DNA from: Lachnospiraceae bacterium
Lineage (GTDB): Bacteria; Bacillota; Clostridia; Lachnospirales; Lachnospiraceae
Reading direction: 5' to 3'
NCBI GenBank assembly: GCA_017621075.1
Contig: JAGATV010000017.1
Span: forward strand, 34,111 to 98,110
Length of the DNA stretch: 64,000 nt
Every line of letters begins with the position of its first letter. Positions within the stretch are counted from its first letter, which is position 1. The position numbers and the translations under genes are program-made. Below, piece after piece: positions 1-8,500 of the stretch. A model generated the notes under the pieces. That model worked only from the letters and a program-made list of their open reading frames with translations. It ran no database searches and was not told where the DNA came from.

Positions 1-849
1 CACCAGTGCACAGGGACAACTGATGACAAGGAAGGTCAAAGCTCGGATGATCCACTCTCCCCAGGCTGCCGGATTGCCCATCAAAAGATTCACAATGGGA
101 GGAAGCAATGCCAGAGCCAGGGCGCCATAGCAGACCGCAGGCGTGTAATATCTTGCAAATTTGGTGATGAAATTCTCGGAACGAGACTTCTTCATGCTGG
201 AATTTTCCACCAGATCCAGTATCCTGGATACGGTGGACTCTCCGAATTCCTTAGTGGTGCGGACCTTTAACAGACCCGTCATATTCACGCAGCCACTGAT
301 GACAGCATCCCCCGGCACCGCTTCTCTGGGAAGACTTTCTCCTGTCAGGGCGCTGGTATTCAACACGGCACTGCCCTCTTCCACCACACCGTCGATGGGG
401 ATCTTTTCACCGGGCCGCACCACAATGACCGTACCGATCTCCACCTCATCGGGGTCTACCTGCTCCAGATTGCCTTCCTCATCCTCAATATTGGCATAAT
501 CCGGGCGGATGTCCATCAGTGCGCTGATATTCCTGCGGCTCTTTCCCACAGCCACCGACTGGAACAGCTCCCCGATCTGATAAAACAGCATGACCGCCAC
601 TCCCTCGGTATAATCCCCCAGGATAACAGCTCCTATGGTAGCAACCGCCATCAGAAAGTTCTCATCAAAGACCTCCCTGTGGCATATACCCAAAAAGGCT
701 TTCTTCAGGATATCATAACCAATGATCAGATATGGAACCATGTAAAGTGCCAGCCGCCACATCCCCTGCACCGGCAAAAAATGCAGGACCGCTATAAGCA
801 CGGTCGCAAGGATGATCCGATAAAGTGTTCTTTTCTGCTTCTTTGTCAT
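1..849 (-). CDS. Zn/Cd-type P1B heavy-metal ATPase, N-terminal part
   Basis: Membrane pump that would export Zn2+/Cd2+/Pb2+ at the cost of ATP. The visible 283 codons begin with ATG at 849, preceded by GAGGG nine bases upstream, and run off the left edge. Seen: two hydrophobic hairpins in the first ~110 residues, the actuator-domain motif LTGES at about residue 170, a further membrane pair, and, at the very edge, SCPCALV, the intramembrane CPC metal site. The DKTGT phosphorylation motif must lie outside the window. No metal-binding domain is fused at the N-terminus; it is encoded by the gene just upstream. CPCALV (rather than CPCALGLAT of copper pumps) and the DCAAC chaperone favour zinc/cadmium, by family knowledge. 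Gap to the upstream gene is 33 bases, so they are one operon. Confidence 0.93.
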   Translation of the reverse strand, partial: MTKKQKRTLYRIILATVLIAVLHFLPVQGMWRLALYMVPYLIIGYDILKKAFLGICHREVFDENFLMAVATIGAVILGDYTEGVAVMLFYQIGELFQSVAVGKSRRNISALMDIRPDYANIEDEEGNLEQVDPDEVEIGTVIVVRPGEKIPIDGVVEEGSAVLNTSALTGESLPREAVPGDAVISGCVNMTGLLKVRTTKEFGESTVSRILDLVENSSMKKSRSENFITKFARYYTPAVCYGALALALLPPIVNLLMGNPAAWGEWIIRALTFLVISCPCALV

Positions 850-882
850 GTTACGCCCTCCTGTTTATCACTCTTTTGTATC

Positions 883-1101
883 CTACAGGAAGATTTCGCA
901 ATCGGACTCCACTTTTTTGCAGGCCTTTACCACCTGCTCCATAACCGCCTGCTCCTGGGCACCTTCCGCAAACTCTATCTTCATTTTCTGGGTCATGAAG
1001 CTCACCGCAGCATCTGCCACACCGGTTACTTTTTTTGCTGCATCCTCCATCTTCAAAGCACATGCCGCGCAATCCACTTCAATCTTATAAGTCTTTTTCA
1101 T
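883..1101 (-). CDS. Heavy-metal-associated (HMA) metallochaperone, 72 aa
   Basis: Small soluble ferredoxin-fold metal-binding protein. The metal site is VDCAACALKME near residue 8-18; the D-C-x-x-C form is that of the N-terminal domain of ZntA/CadA pumps. It probably delivers metal to the P1B ATPase that follows 33 bases downstream, i.e. a normally fused domain is free here. The start is ATG at 1101, with AGGGAGGA nine bases upstream; an in-frame start at 1191 exists but would lie upstream of the predicted transcription start. Expression is probably controlled by the ArsR-type operator at 1139-1160. Confidence 0.88.
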   Translation of the reverse strand: MKKTYKIEVDCAACALKMEDAAKKVTGVADAAVSFMTQKMKIEFAEGAQEQAVMEQVVKACKKVESDCEIFL

Positions 1102-1138
1102 AAAATGATCCTCCCTGTCAACATCCACGTCGTTTCTT

Positions 1139-1160
1139 CGTATGAACCATTGTTCATACG
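1139..1160 (-). promoter_or_regulatory. ArsR/SmtB-type metal operator
   Basis: A perfect 9-base inverted repeat, CGTATGAAC - CATT - GTTCATACG. It contains the TGAA-N6-TTCA core known for SmtB/CzrA/CadC operators. It sits just downstream of the -10 element, where a bound repressor would block transcription of the HMA and P1B ATPase genes. No arsR-like regulator gene is inside the window; it may lie beyond the left edge. Confidence 0.75.
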
Positions 1161-1163
1161 TTA

Positions 1164-1191
1164 ATATTACCATATTTCTGCGGGATGTCAA
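1164..1191 (-). promoter_or_regulatory. Promoter of the metal-export operon
   Basis: On the minus strand TTGACA (1191-1186) is followed after 16 bases by TAATAT (1169-1164), or after 17 bases by AATATT. The -35 is a perfect match to the housekeeping consensus. The operator palindrome starts four bases after the -10. Confidence 0.7.
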
Positions 1192-1207
1192 TAGGGAGGA
1201 TCTGATT

Positions 1208-2698
1208 TTATTGAGAAATTTCTTTCAAGTTCTCCATGGGTTCCAGGATCTGATTGCTGCGGATATCAATGATAGGGCCGCCCGTTCCTTCAATATATTC
1301 CCTGGTGATGGTCACTTTGCCGATATTGTCATCTTTGGGGATCTCATACATGATATCCAGCATGAATTCCTCAATAATGGAACGAAGGGCTCTGGCGCCC
1401 GTATCCTTCTCCATGGCTTTTTCGGCAATGGCATCCAGGGCACCGTCCGTAAACTCCAGTTTTACCTCGTCCAATTCCAAAAGTTTCTGATACTGTTTTA
1501 AAATGGCATTTCTGGGCTCCTTCAAGATCCTGACCATCATCTCCTTGGAAAGTCCTTCCAAAGTGTAAATGACAGGGAGACGCCCGATAAACTCGGGAAT
1601 CATGCCAAATTTGCGCAAGTCTTCCACCGTGACCTTGGACAGAATGTTCTTATCCTTGTCATACTGATCCTTCAACTGGGCATTGAACCCGATGGAAGAT
1701 GTCTTGTTCAGACGTTCTTTGATGATATCTTCCAGATCCGGGAAAGCGCCGCCGCAGATAAACAGGATATTTCTGGTGTTTACCGTAGCCAACGGAACCA
1801 TGGCGTTCTTGCTGTTGGCGCCTACCGGCACCTCCACCTCGGCCCCCTCCAAGAGTCTTAACATCCCCTGCTGTACGCTCTCACCGCTGACATCCCGGGT
1901 GGTAGTATTCTTTTTCTTGGCGATCTTGTCGATCTCATCGATAAAGATGATGCCGCGCTCTGCCTTTTCCACATCATTGTCTGCGGCTGCCAGCAGCTTG
2001 GACACCACGCTCTCGATATCGTCACCGATATAGCCCGCCTCCGTAAGGGAAGTGGCATCCGCAATGGCAAGGGGCACATCCAGAAGTCTTGCCAGGGTCT
2101 TTACCAGGTAGGTCTTACCGCATCCCGTAGGCCCGATCATTAGCATATTGGATTTTTCGATCTCGATCTCGTCCATAGTGTTGGTGGCCACACGCTTATA
2201 ATGGTTGTACACAGCCACGGAAATGACCTTCTTGGCATGCTCCTGCCCCACCACATATTCATCCAGGCTTGCCTTGATCTTGTGGGGCGCCGGGATATCC
2301 CTGATGTTCAACACAGGGGCAGTCTCCTCCTGCTTCTTTTTCTTTTTCAGTTTCTGCTTGTTGGGGATGCCGTTGCTGCCCTGCAGATCTGCCAGATTCA
2401 CAAAACTGATGTTGGAATTGTTGAGCATACCCTGATAATCGAACTGGCTCACAGTCTCCATGGTCTTATGCATGCAGTCATTACATACACAGATATCGCT
2501 GGGGAGCTTGAACATCTTGCCCGCTTTGCTCTCCGGCCTGCGGCAGACAAAGCAGACGTCCTCATATTCCTTGTCGTTGTCTGTCTTTTCGTTTGAGATC
2601 TCTTCTTTTTTGATCTCTTCCTTTTTGATCTCTTCGCTTTTGGTTTCTTCGTTCCGGTTTTCTTCGTTATCCGTTATTTCTCTATAATCATCAGACAT
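1208..2698 (-). CDS. clpX: ClpX-type AAA+ protease ATPase (variant)
   Basis: ATP-driven unfoldase that would feed proteins to ClpP. From ATG 2698 (GGAG upstream) it has 496 residues, longer than usual ClpX (about 420). Order: a charged head with two EEIKK units (residues 22-32); a C4 zinc finger at C49, C52, C72, C75; Walker A GPTGCGKT (189-196); pore loop GYIG (222-225); Walker B IIFIDEID (250-257); the ClpP-docking tripeptide IGF (336-338). Oddities: Cys in place of Ser in Walker A, and the RKH loop region of usual ClpX reads SKNAMVPL here. No clpP is adjacent, so this may be a second, specialised ClpX. A start at 2797 is unlikely because it precedes the predicted transcription start. Confidence 0.85.
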   Translation of the reverse strand: MSDDYREITDNEENRNEETKSEEIKKEEIKKEEISNEKTDNDKEYEDVCFVCRRPESKAGKMFKLPSDICVCNDCMHKTMETVSQFDYQGMLNNSNISFVNLADLQGSNGIPNKQKLKKKKKQEETAPVLNIRDIPAPHKIKASLDEYVVGQEHAKKVISVAVYNHYKRVATNTMDEIEIEKSNMLMIGPTGCGKTYLVKTLARLLDVPLAIADATSLTEAGYIGDDIESVVSKLLAAADNDVEKAERGIIFIDEIDKIAKKKNTTTRDVSGESVQQGMLRLLEGAEVEVPVGANSKNAMVPLATVNTRNILFICGGAFPDLEDIIKERLNKTSSIGFNAQLKDQYDKDKNILSKVTVEDLRKFGMIPEFIGRLPVIYTLEGLSKEMMVRILKEPRNAILKQYQKLLELDEVKLEFTDGALDAIAEKAMEKDTGARALRSIIEEFMLDIMYEIPKDDNIGKVTITREYIEGTGGPIIDIRSNQILEPMENLKEISQ

Positions 2699-2768
2699 AG
2701 CCGGTCTCCAATCGTTTTGTCTTTTTTGTGTATTGTAAAATTCGGCATATTTTTCTTCGGCCTTATCT

Positions 2769-2797
2769 ATTATACCTAATAACAGGGTCTGCCACAA
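2769..2797 (-). promoter_or_regulatory. Promoter of the ClpX-like gene
   Basis: Minus strand: TTGTGG (2797-2792), 17 bases, TATAAT (2774-2769). The -10 is perfect and the -35 partial. It leaves a leader of about 65 bases before ATG 2698. Confidence 0.6.
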
Positions 2798-2836
2798 GTG
2801 AAGTTTTTATAAATCGAAAAGCAAAAATTTTGATAT

Positions 2837-2887
2837 AAAAAAGGATTCCCGACAGCTTTTGATGTTCCGCTGTCTGAAATCCTTTTT
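2837..2887 (-). terminator. Rho-independent terminator after htrA
   Basis: Long inverted repeat: AAAAAGGATTCCCGACAGC pairs with GCTGTCTGAAATCCTTTTT with a small internal mismatch, loop about 12 bases. Read on the minus strand it follows the htrA stop by 15 bases and ends in a T-run. Confidence 0.8.
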
Positions 2888-2901
2888 GTCCTGATCGATC
2901 T

Positions 2902-4341
2902 TTATCTGGAACCCGACGGTTTCTTTCCTAACGTAAGTGTGTACTCGTAAGGTACATATTCACCTTTTTCCTGCCTCATAACAGTAACATCCGCGCTGTC
3001 GCCCACTGCATAGTACTGAAGACATGACTGCAGATCGGAATAGGAGGAAATCTTCTCACCGTCAAACTTCACGATAATATCGCCGCTCATAATACCGGCC
3101 TTGTCAGCAGCACCGCCCTCGATCACATTTACCACAAAAACACCTTCCGGCATATTATACATCTTGGCGATCTGACTGTTTACTTCCTGAAGTTCGATCC
3201 CGATATAGCCGGCATCTCCTTCCGCCACCTTGTTCCTGGTCTGACGCTCCATCAGATCAGCAATGATAGGGCTGGCAGAGGTGATGGGGATCGCATATCC
3301 CATTCCTTCAATGGCCTCGCCGCCAAATTTGTTGGAGTTGATACCGATGACCTCCCCTTTGATATTCAGCAGAGCGCCGCCGGAATTGCCGTAATTGATG
3401 GCCGCATTGGTCTGAATAAAAGTGCCTGTGGAGCCATCCTCCAGCTTGATTTCCCTGTCAAGGGCGCTGACAATACCATTGGTTACGGACTGACCATATC
3501 CAAGGGCGTTGCCGATGGCGATCACCGGCTCTCCCAGTTTCAGCTCATCACTGTTGCCCAAAGTTGCAACGGTGATGGCTACCTTGGTGTCCTCGCTAAG
3601 ATCTTCCAGGGAAACTGCGATCACCGCCAGATCCATCTCCGAATCCATTCCTTTGATGCGGGCTGCCGCTTCCGTCCCGTCGATGAAAGTCACCTCCAGG
3701 CTGTCGGCGTCCGCCACCACATGCTGATTGGTGACGATCAGGAGTTCTTCCGCATTCTCCGCTACGATGATGCCGGAACCGCTGGCTTCATATTGTTCCT
3801 TAATGGTACGTCCCCAATAATTCTCCGTTGACGTATAGCTATTGATGATGGACACCATGGCAGGCATCACATCCTCCACTACCTCCGACACATCGGAAGT
3901 GATATAATTGATGGACTGAAATGCAGGTTGTCCGTCTTCCGTCAGCACTTCTTTTTCGCTTCCGCTCTCATCGGCGGTATCCAGGGCGCTGCCTGATACG
4001 GCCTGTCCGGGTTCATCACCCAAAAGTCCCGCAGCCTGCCGTACTCCATAAAATCCAAGTCCGGCAAAGATGCCAAAAAGGAGTCCCAAGCTGACACTGA
4101 GCAGTGCTTTGCGCACAAAACCGCCGCTCTTTTTCTTTTTGCGGTCTTTTTCGGCCCCGGCTGCGGCATTGTTGTCCGCTCCCGGCTCCCCATGCACTTC
4201 CCTATAAGCAGCATTATATTCTGCCCGGCCGGTGCCGTAATCCCTGCCGGAGGAAATCGTTTCTTCAAAAGCTGCGCCGCTGAACTGTCCGGCTGTATGA
4301 ACGCCGGTGTCAGTACCGGAATAATTATCATTTTCGTACAT
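2902..4341 (-). CDS. htrA: HtrA/DegP-like membrane-anchored serine protease
   Basis: Surface quality-control protease of 479 residues. A low-complexity cytoplasmic head (1-75) precedes one membrane segment (about 78-100). The trypsin-like domain carries the triad H207 (TNQHVV), D237 (EMDLAV) and S320 (YGNSGGAL). One PDZ domain follows (about 375-470), with GDIIVKFDG typical of the PDZ binding fold. This is the one-membrane-span, one-PDZ layout of Gram-positive HtrA. Start ATG 4341 has AGAGGG upstream. It stands alone between its own promoter region and a strong terminator. Gram-positive htrA is often induced by cell-envelope stress; no two-component box could be identified. Confidence 0.92.
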   Translation of the reverse strand: MYENDNYSGTDTGVHTAGQFSGAAFEETISSGRDYGTGRAEYNAAYREVHGEPGADNNAAAGAEKDRKKKKSGGFVRKALLSVSLGLLFGIFAGLGFYGVRQAAGLLGDEPGQAVSGSALDTADESGSEKEVLTEDGQPAFQSINYITSDVSEVVEDVMPAMVSIINSYTSTENYWGRTIKEQYEASGSGIIVAENAEELLIVTNQHVVADADSLEVTFIDGTEAAARIKGMDSEMDLAVIAVSLEDLSEDTKVAITVATLGNSDELKLGEPVIAIGNALGYGQSVTNGIVSALDREIKLEDGSTGTFIQTNAAINYGNSGGALLNIKGEVIGINSNKFGGEAIEGMGYAIPITSASPIIADLMERQTRNKVAEGDAGYIGIELQEVNSQIAKMYNMPEGVFVVNVIEGGAADKAGIMSGDIIVKFDGEKISSYSDLQSCLQYYAVGDSADVTVMRQEKGEYVPYEYTLTLGKKPSGSR

Positions 4342-4376
4342 AATGATTACCCTCTTTCCTTTATCTTTATGTACTC

Positions 4377-4421
4377 AGTATAGTTTCGATTTGTGTCCGA
4401 ATTGTGATAAAAATATTATCA
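4377..4421 (-). promoter_or_regulatory. Putative htrA promoter region with a dyad
   Basis: TATACT (4382-4377, minus strand) is a good -10, but no convincing -35 lies 16-18 bases upstream. A dyad TGATAA-N5-TTATCA (4405-4421) lies just upstream, which could be an activator or repressor site or the weak end of the glmS transcript. Confidence 0.4.
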
Positions 4422-4431
4422 GTGTGTGAAA

Positions 4432-6258
4432 TCATTCTACCGTCACGGACTTTGCCAGATTCCTGGGCTTATCCACATCGCAGCCTCTGCCCACCGCCAC
4501 ATAATAAGCAAACAACTGCAAAGGAATGATGGCTAACGAATTGGAAAACCAGGGATTGGTTTCCGGGATGTATACCACATAGTCCGCAGCCTTCTCAATG
4601 GCCTTGTTGCCTTCATTGGTCACTGCCATCACAAACGCCCCTCTTGCTTTTACTTCCACCATATTGCTGATGGTCTTCTGGAACAGTTCCGGCTGGGTGG
4701 ACAATGCCACCACCAGCGTACCATCCTCGATCAGGGAAATGGTCCCGTGCTTCAATTCGCCTGCCGCATATGCCTCCGAATGGATATAGGAAATCTCTTT
4801 CAGCTTCAGGGAACCTTCCAGGGAAATGGCATAATCAATGCCTCTTCCGATAAAGAAGATATCCCGCGCTCCCACATAACGGTTGGCAAAATGCTGGATC
4901 TTCTCCTTCTGCCCCAGCAAAAGCTCGATCTGGTCAGGCAGGCATCTTAAATCGTTCAGCAGATTTGCAAACTGTTCCTCATTGATGTTGCCACGCACCT
5001 TGGCAAGCTTCATGGCAAGCATATACAGGGCAACCAGCTGGGCGCTGTATGCCTTGGTGGTCGCAACAGCGATCTCGGGCCCTGCCCAGGTATACATGAC
5101 GCTGTCTGCCTCTCTGGCAATGGAGCTGCCCACCACATTCACGATGCCAAGCACCTTAAAGCCTCTGGCCTTGGACTCTCTTAAGGCAGCCAGAGTGTCT
5201 GCGGTCTCACCGGACTGGCTGATGACGATCACCATGCTTCCTTCCTCCAGGATGGGATCACGGTAACGGAATTCACTGGCCACATCCACCTCCACGGGGA
5301 TCCGCACCATGCCTTCCAGCACATACTTGGCGGTAACACCGGTATGATAAGCGGAACCGCAGGCAACAATGTGGATCTTGCGGATGCTCTTGAGTTCCTC
5401 ATCGGACATATTCAGTTCTTCAATGACGATGTCTCCGTCCTTGATACGGGGGGAGATGGTATCGGTAATGGTCTTAGGCTGCTCATACATCTCCTTTAAC
5501 ATGAAATGCTCATAGCCGGCCTTCTCCGCAGCGTCTGCGTCCCAGTCAATGGTAACGGGTTTTTTGGTAAGCGGTTCTTCATCCACGGAAAAGAACTGCA
5601 GATCCTCCGCACCGAGCCTTACCACCTCCTGATTGTCCATATAATAAACAGTTCTGGTATACTTTAAGATTGCAGGAACATCGGAGGCGATGAAGCAGCC
5701 GTCCTCGTTCTTACCCACGATCAGCGGGCTGTCCTTGCGGGCAGCATAAAGCTCACCGGGAAAATCTGCGAACATAATACCCAGTGCATAGGAGCCTTCC
5801 ACCCTGTGGAGCACCTTGGTAATGGCCTCCAGAGGATTTCCCTTATAGTAATAGTCCAGAAGATGGGCCAGCACCTCGGTATCGGTCTCCGACACGAACT
5901 CATAGCCCTTATCCAGCATCTTCTTGCGAAGAGGGATATAATTTTCGATGATACCGTTGTGTACCACTGCGATGGTTCTTTCTTTGTTGGTATGAGGATG
6001 TGCATTCAGATCACTGGGAGCGCCGTGGGTGGCCCACCGGGTGTGTCCGATGCCGGAAAATCCCTTCAGGCTCTCCCCGCCGTGAGTGAGGTTTTCCAAT
6101 ACTTTCAGTCTGCCCACCGCTTTCTGGGTAACGATCTTCTCACCGTCAAAAACAGCGATGCCTGCAGAGTCATATCCTCTGTATTCCAACTTTGCCAGTC
6201 CGTCCAAAATAATGGGAGCAGCCTGCTTCTTTCCAATATATCCTACGATACCACACAT
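4432..6258 (-). CDS. glmS: Glutamine-fructose-6-phosphate aminotransferase
   Basis: Makes glucosamine-6-phosphate from fructose-6-phosphate and glutamine, the entry to UDP-GlcNAc for peptidoglycan and the glycans of this window. The start must be ATG 6258, since MCGIVGY places the catalytic cysteine at the processed N-terminus; GGAAGG precedes it. Residues 2-215 form the class II glutaminase; two SIS isomerase domains follow, and the end is the typical KSVTVE. 608 residues, the normal length. It lies 35 bases behind a glycosyltransferase gene, and no glmS ribozyme can fit between them. Confidence 0.97.
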   Translation of the reverse strand: MCGIVGYIGKKQAAPIILDGLAKLEYRGYDSAGIAVFDGEKIVTQKAVGRLKVLENLTHGGESLKGFSGIGHTRWATHGAPSDLNAHPHTNKERTIAVVHNGIIENYIPLRKKMLDKGYEFVSETDTEVLAHLLDYYYKGNPLEAITKVLHRVEGSYALGIMFADFPGELYAARKDSPLIVGKNEDGCFIASDVPAILKYTRTVYYMDNQEVVRLGAEDLQFFSVDEEPLTKKPVTIDWDADAAEKAGYEHFMLKEMYEQPKTITDTISPRIKDGDIVIEELNMSDEELKSIRKIHIVACGSAYHTGVTAKYVLEGMVRIPVEVDVASEFRYRDPILEEGSMVIVISQSGETADTLAALRESKARGFKVLGIVNVVGSSIAREADSVMYTWAGPEIAVATTKAYSAQLVALYMLAMKLAKVRGNINEEQFANLLNDLRCLPDQIELLLGQKEKIQHFANRYVGARDIFFIGRGIDYAISLEGSLKLKEISYIHSEAYAAGELKHGTISLIEDGTLVVALSTQPELFQKTISNMVEVKARGAFVMAVTNEGNKAIEKAADYVVYIPETNPWFSNSLAIIPLQLFAYYVAVGRGCDVDKPRNLAKSVTVE

Positions 6259-6293
6259 ACGCAATACCTTCCTTTCCCGGTTGTTGATTGATG

Positions 6294-7223
6294 TTAGCGC
6301 CAGTACTCATGATTGTCCGTAAATGCCAGGACCAGGCTCTTTGGCAGCAGACGATAATGTCTGCCCAACAGATAACCCGCATATTTGCCGGCACACTGCA
6401 GATAGAAGTACGGCAGTTTCCTAAGCTGTTTCTGTCTGCGCAGATAGGAGGTGACTTCCTTTACCAGTTTCTTTCCTTCCGCCTCCGAGGGAACTTTCTC
6501 AAAGACCTCCGGGTACTGGGCCTGGGACACTCCCAAGTCAAAATTGCGTCTGAACTGCTGTCTGATCGTGTAGTCATGGGAATGATACACCTTTGCTTCC
6601 GCCTCATAAGCAATGCGGTAGCCCGCCTTGACAGCGCCTGCCGCATAGATCATGTCTTCATTAAATATCGTATGCTTTACGAAGCCGCCCAATTCCTCAT
6701 AGATATCCCGACGGTATGCAGCGCATACGTTGGAGCAGAAATAAGTCTTGATACCCAGCCTGGGCAGATCCTCCAGGGATTTGACACAGGAGCGATCCGG
6801 ATAATTGAAGGAGCGGGTAAAGGCTTCCACCATACTGCATCCTTCCTTTGGAAGCTGTCTCCCATAGACTGCCGCAATGTTTTGTTCCCGGTCCCTTAAG
6901 GGTGCCGTCAGCGTTTCCAAAAGTCTGTCATCTGCAGGGACAGCATCCTGGGTCATCATCACGAAAATATCCGCCTCAGATTTTTTTACACCCATGCGTC
7001 TCGTGCCGCCGTGATCAAATTCCCTTTTGGAGAGATGAAATACCCGGACATTTTTGTGCTGTTCCAAAAATCTTGACCCGTAAACCAACTGCTCGAAATA
7101 TTTTTCCTCCGTATTCATCAGTATGATGCGGTGGACCGGCAAGGTCTGACGGTTGAGCTGACCGATCAGCGCAAAAAGAGTCTTGTCCGGTTTGTACAAA
7201 GGTATGATCACATCGATGTCCAT
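6294..7223 (-). CDS. GT2 glycosyltransferase, rhamnosyltransferase-like
   Basis: Cytoplasmic, GT-A fold enzyme of 309 residues that adds a sugar from a nucleotide donor to a lipid-linked glycan. Seen: VIIPLYKP at the N-terminus, TQDAVPADD near residue 91-99 as the metal/nucleotide site, and FNEDMIYAA later as the base region. FDHGGTRRMG resembles RfbN/WsaF-like rhamnosyltransferases, which fits the rmlABC genes at 24-28 kb. The donor is inferred, not shown. It has its own promoter (7251-7279) and is cotranscribed with glmS, linking amino-sugar supply with surface glycan synthesis. Confidence 0.85.
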   Translation of the reverse strand: MDIDVIIPLYKPDKTLFALIGQLNRQTLPVHRIILMNTEEKYFEQLVYGSRFLEQHKNVRVFHLSKREFDHGGTRRMGVKKSEADIFVMMTQDAVPADDRLLETLTAPLRDREQNIAAVYGRQLPKEGCSMVEAFTRSFNYPDRSCVKSLEDLPRLGIKTYFCSNVCAAYRRDIYEELGGFVKHTIFNEDMIYAAGAVKAGYRIAYEAEAKVYHSHDYTIRQQFRRNFDLGVSQAQYPEVFEKVPSEAEGKKLVKEVTSYLRRQKQLRKLPYFYLQCAGKYAGYLLGRHYRLLPKSLVLAFTDNHEYWR

Positions 7224-7250
7224 TTATGCCTGCCCTTCTTCCTTTCGCTT

Positions 7251-7279
7251 ATTATAAAATAAAACCTTGGAATATACAA
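7251..7279 (-). promoter_or_regulatory. Promoter of the GT2-glmS operon
   Basis: Minus strand: TTGTAT (7279-7274), 17 bases, TATAAT (7256-7251). The -10 is perfect. It lies 28 bases before the start codon at 7223. Confidence 0.7.
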
Positions 7280-7295
7280 GCAAAAGTCAGTTTTC

Positions 7296-7330
7296 AAAAA
7301 AGAGGAGGCCCGAAAGCCTCCTCGCTTTTT
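7296..7330 (-). terminator. Terminator after the LCP gene
   Basis: GAGGAGGC (7302-7309) pairs perfectly with GCCTCCTC (7316-7323) around a six-base loop; an A-run at 7296-7301 gives the T-run of the minus-strand transcript. It is three bases past the LCP stop codon. Symmetric flanks could make it act both ways. Confidence 0.88.
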
Positions 7331-7332
7331 GT

Positions 7333-8472
7333 CTAATTTAATCTCTTGATATACGGATCTGTGTCCGATTTGATCTTATTACTGTATTCCTTGATATTGT
7401 CCGTCACCTGATAAGATTCATCCTCGAACAGGAACTGATGCAGCCACACTACATTGCTCTCCAGATCTACAGGGATGACACAGCTGCCCTTTGCGCCGAT
7501 ATTGGCAGTGGTACGCATGCTCTCCTCAGGGAAACCACCCTCGTCCACGATGCGGTATTCGGAAATGTGTGCCAGCAGATTGGTGATATCTTCGGAATCC
7601 AGACTGGTATACACATCATCGATGACATTGTTGAATACCTTGGTCAAAGTAGCAAGATCCGCCTTCTTGGCCTGCTCCTCGATCGCCTTGATGACCTCAC
7701 GCTGACGTGCGGCACGTTTGAAATCGTCGCCTGCAGTATAACGGATACGGCAGTATGCGGTTGCCTGCAGACCGTCCAGCAGCTGATAGCCGGTCTGCGT
7801 TACCGGCTTATAGTCACATTTTAAGGTATTGGCAATACCGATCTGATAGTTGTTGATATGCTTGATCTCCTCGGAATCCACATCGATATAAACGCCGCCC
7901 AGACCATCGATGACCTCACTGAGCCCTCTGTAGCCTACAGTGACAAAGTTGGTGATATCCATATCCAGGTTCATGTTGAGCATTTTTACTGCCTGCTCTG
8001 CACCGCCGACGGAATAAGCGCCGTTGCACTTATCATAGACATCGTTGGCACGGTTTAAATAAGTATCACGATAAACACTGACGAGCTTGATATCGCCGGT
8101 ATCCATGTTGATGCTGGCGATCATGATGCTGTCGCTTCGGCTGCCCTTATAGAGCTGGCTGTCCTTGGTGGCATCCACGCCGAACAGTGCGATGTTCATG
8201 TAGCCTTTCATGGTGCCTTCTTCTTTTTCCTTCTGGACTTCCGCAGGGATCGCCACATCTTCCGGTTCAAGGACGGTGTAGCTGGGGCCGTCGGTGTTGG
8301 TCTTGGTCATCACCACATACAGGACGCCGATCATAGCTAAGATCACTACGATCTCAATGGCAAAGATAATGATCTTTCGTCTTTTTCTTGCTTCCCGCTG
8401 TTGTGCAGTCATCCTTTTGGGATTGCCGCCCTGTGTACTTCTGGTGTTTCTCTGGTTGGAATTGGTTGCCAT
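7333..8472 (-). CDS. LytR-CpsA-Psr (LCP) family glycopolymer ligase
   Basis: LCP proteins transfer lipid-linked wall polymers to peptidoglycan outside the membrane. 379 residues: a basic cytoplasmic head (KRMTAQQREARKRRK), one membrane segment at about 33-56, then the extracellular LCP domain. Family marks include NIALFGVD, GSRSDSIMIASI and SVYRDTYL, which carry the arginines and aspartates that bind the polyprenyl diphosphate, and YCRIRYTAGDDFKRAARQR. It starts 28 bases after the WcaJ-type gene, so chain initiation and wall attachment share an operon. Start ATG 8472 has AAGGAG. Confidence 0.93.
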   Translation of the reverse strand: MATNSNQRNTRSTQGGNPKRMTAQQREARKRRKIIIFAIEIVVILAMIGVLYVVMTKTNTDGPSYTVLEPEDVAIPAEVQKEKEEGTMKGYMNIALFGVDATKDSQLYKGSRSDSIMIASINMDTGDIKLVSVYRDTYLNRANDVYDKCNGAYSVGGAEQAVKMLNMNLDMDITNFVTVGYRGLSEVIDGLGGVYIDVDSEEIKHINNYQIGIANTLKCDYKPVTQTGYQLLDGLQATAYCRIRYTAGDDFKRAARQREVIKAIEEQAKKADLATLTKVFNNVIDDVYTSLDSEDITNLLAHISEYRIVDEGGFPEESMRTTANIGAKGSCVIPVDLESNVVWLHQFLFEDESYQVTDNIKEYSNKIKSDTDPYIKRLN

Positions 8473-8500
8473 AACATGTCTCCTTATTCATTTACATCTT

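Noticed and set aside
6259-6293. glmS ribozyme
   Set aside because: The space is only 35 bases and contains a plain ribosome site; the upstream DNA is coding.
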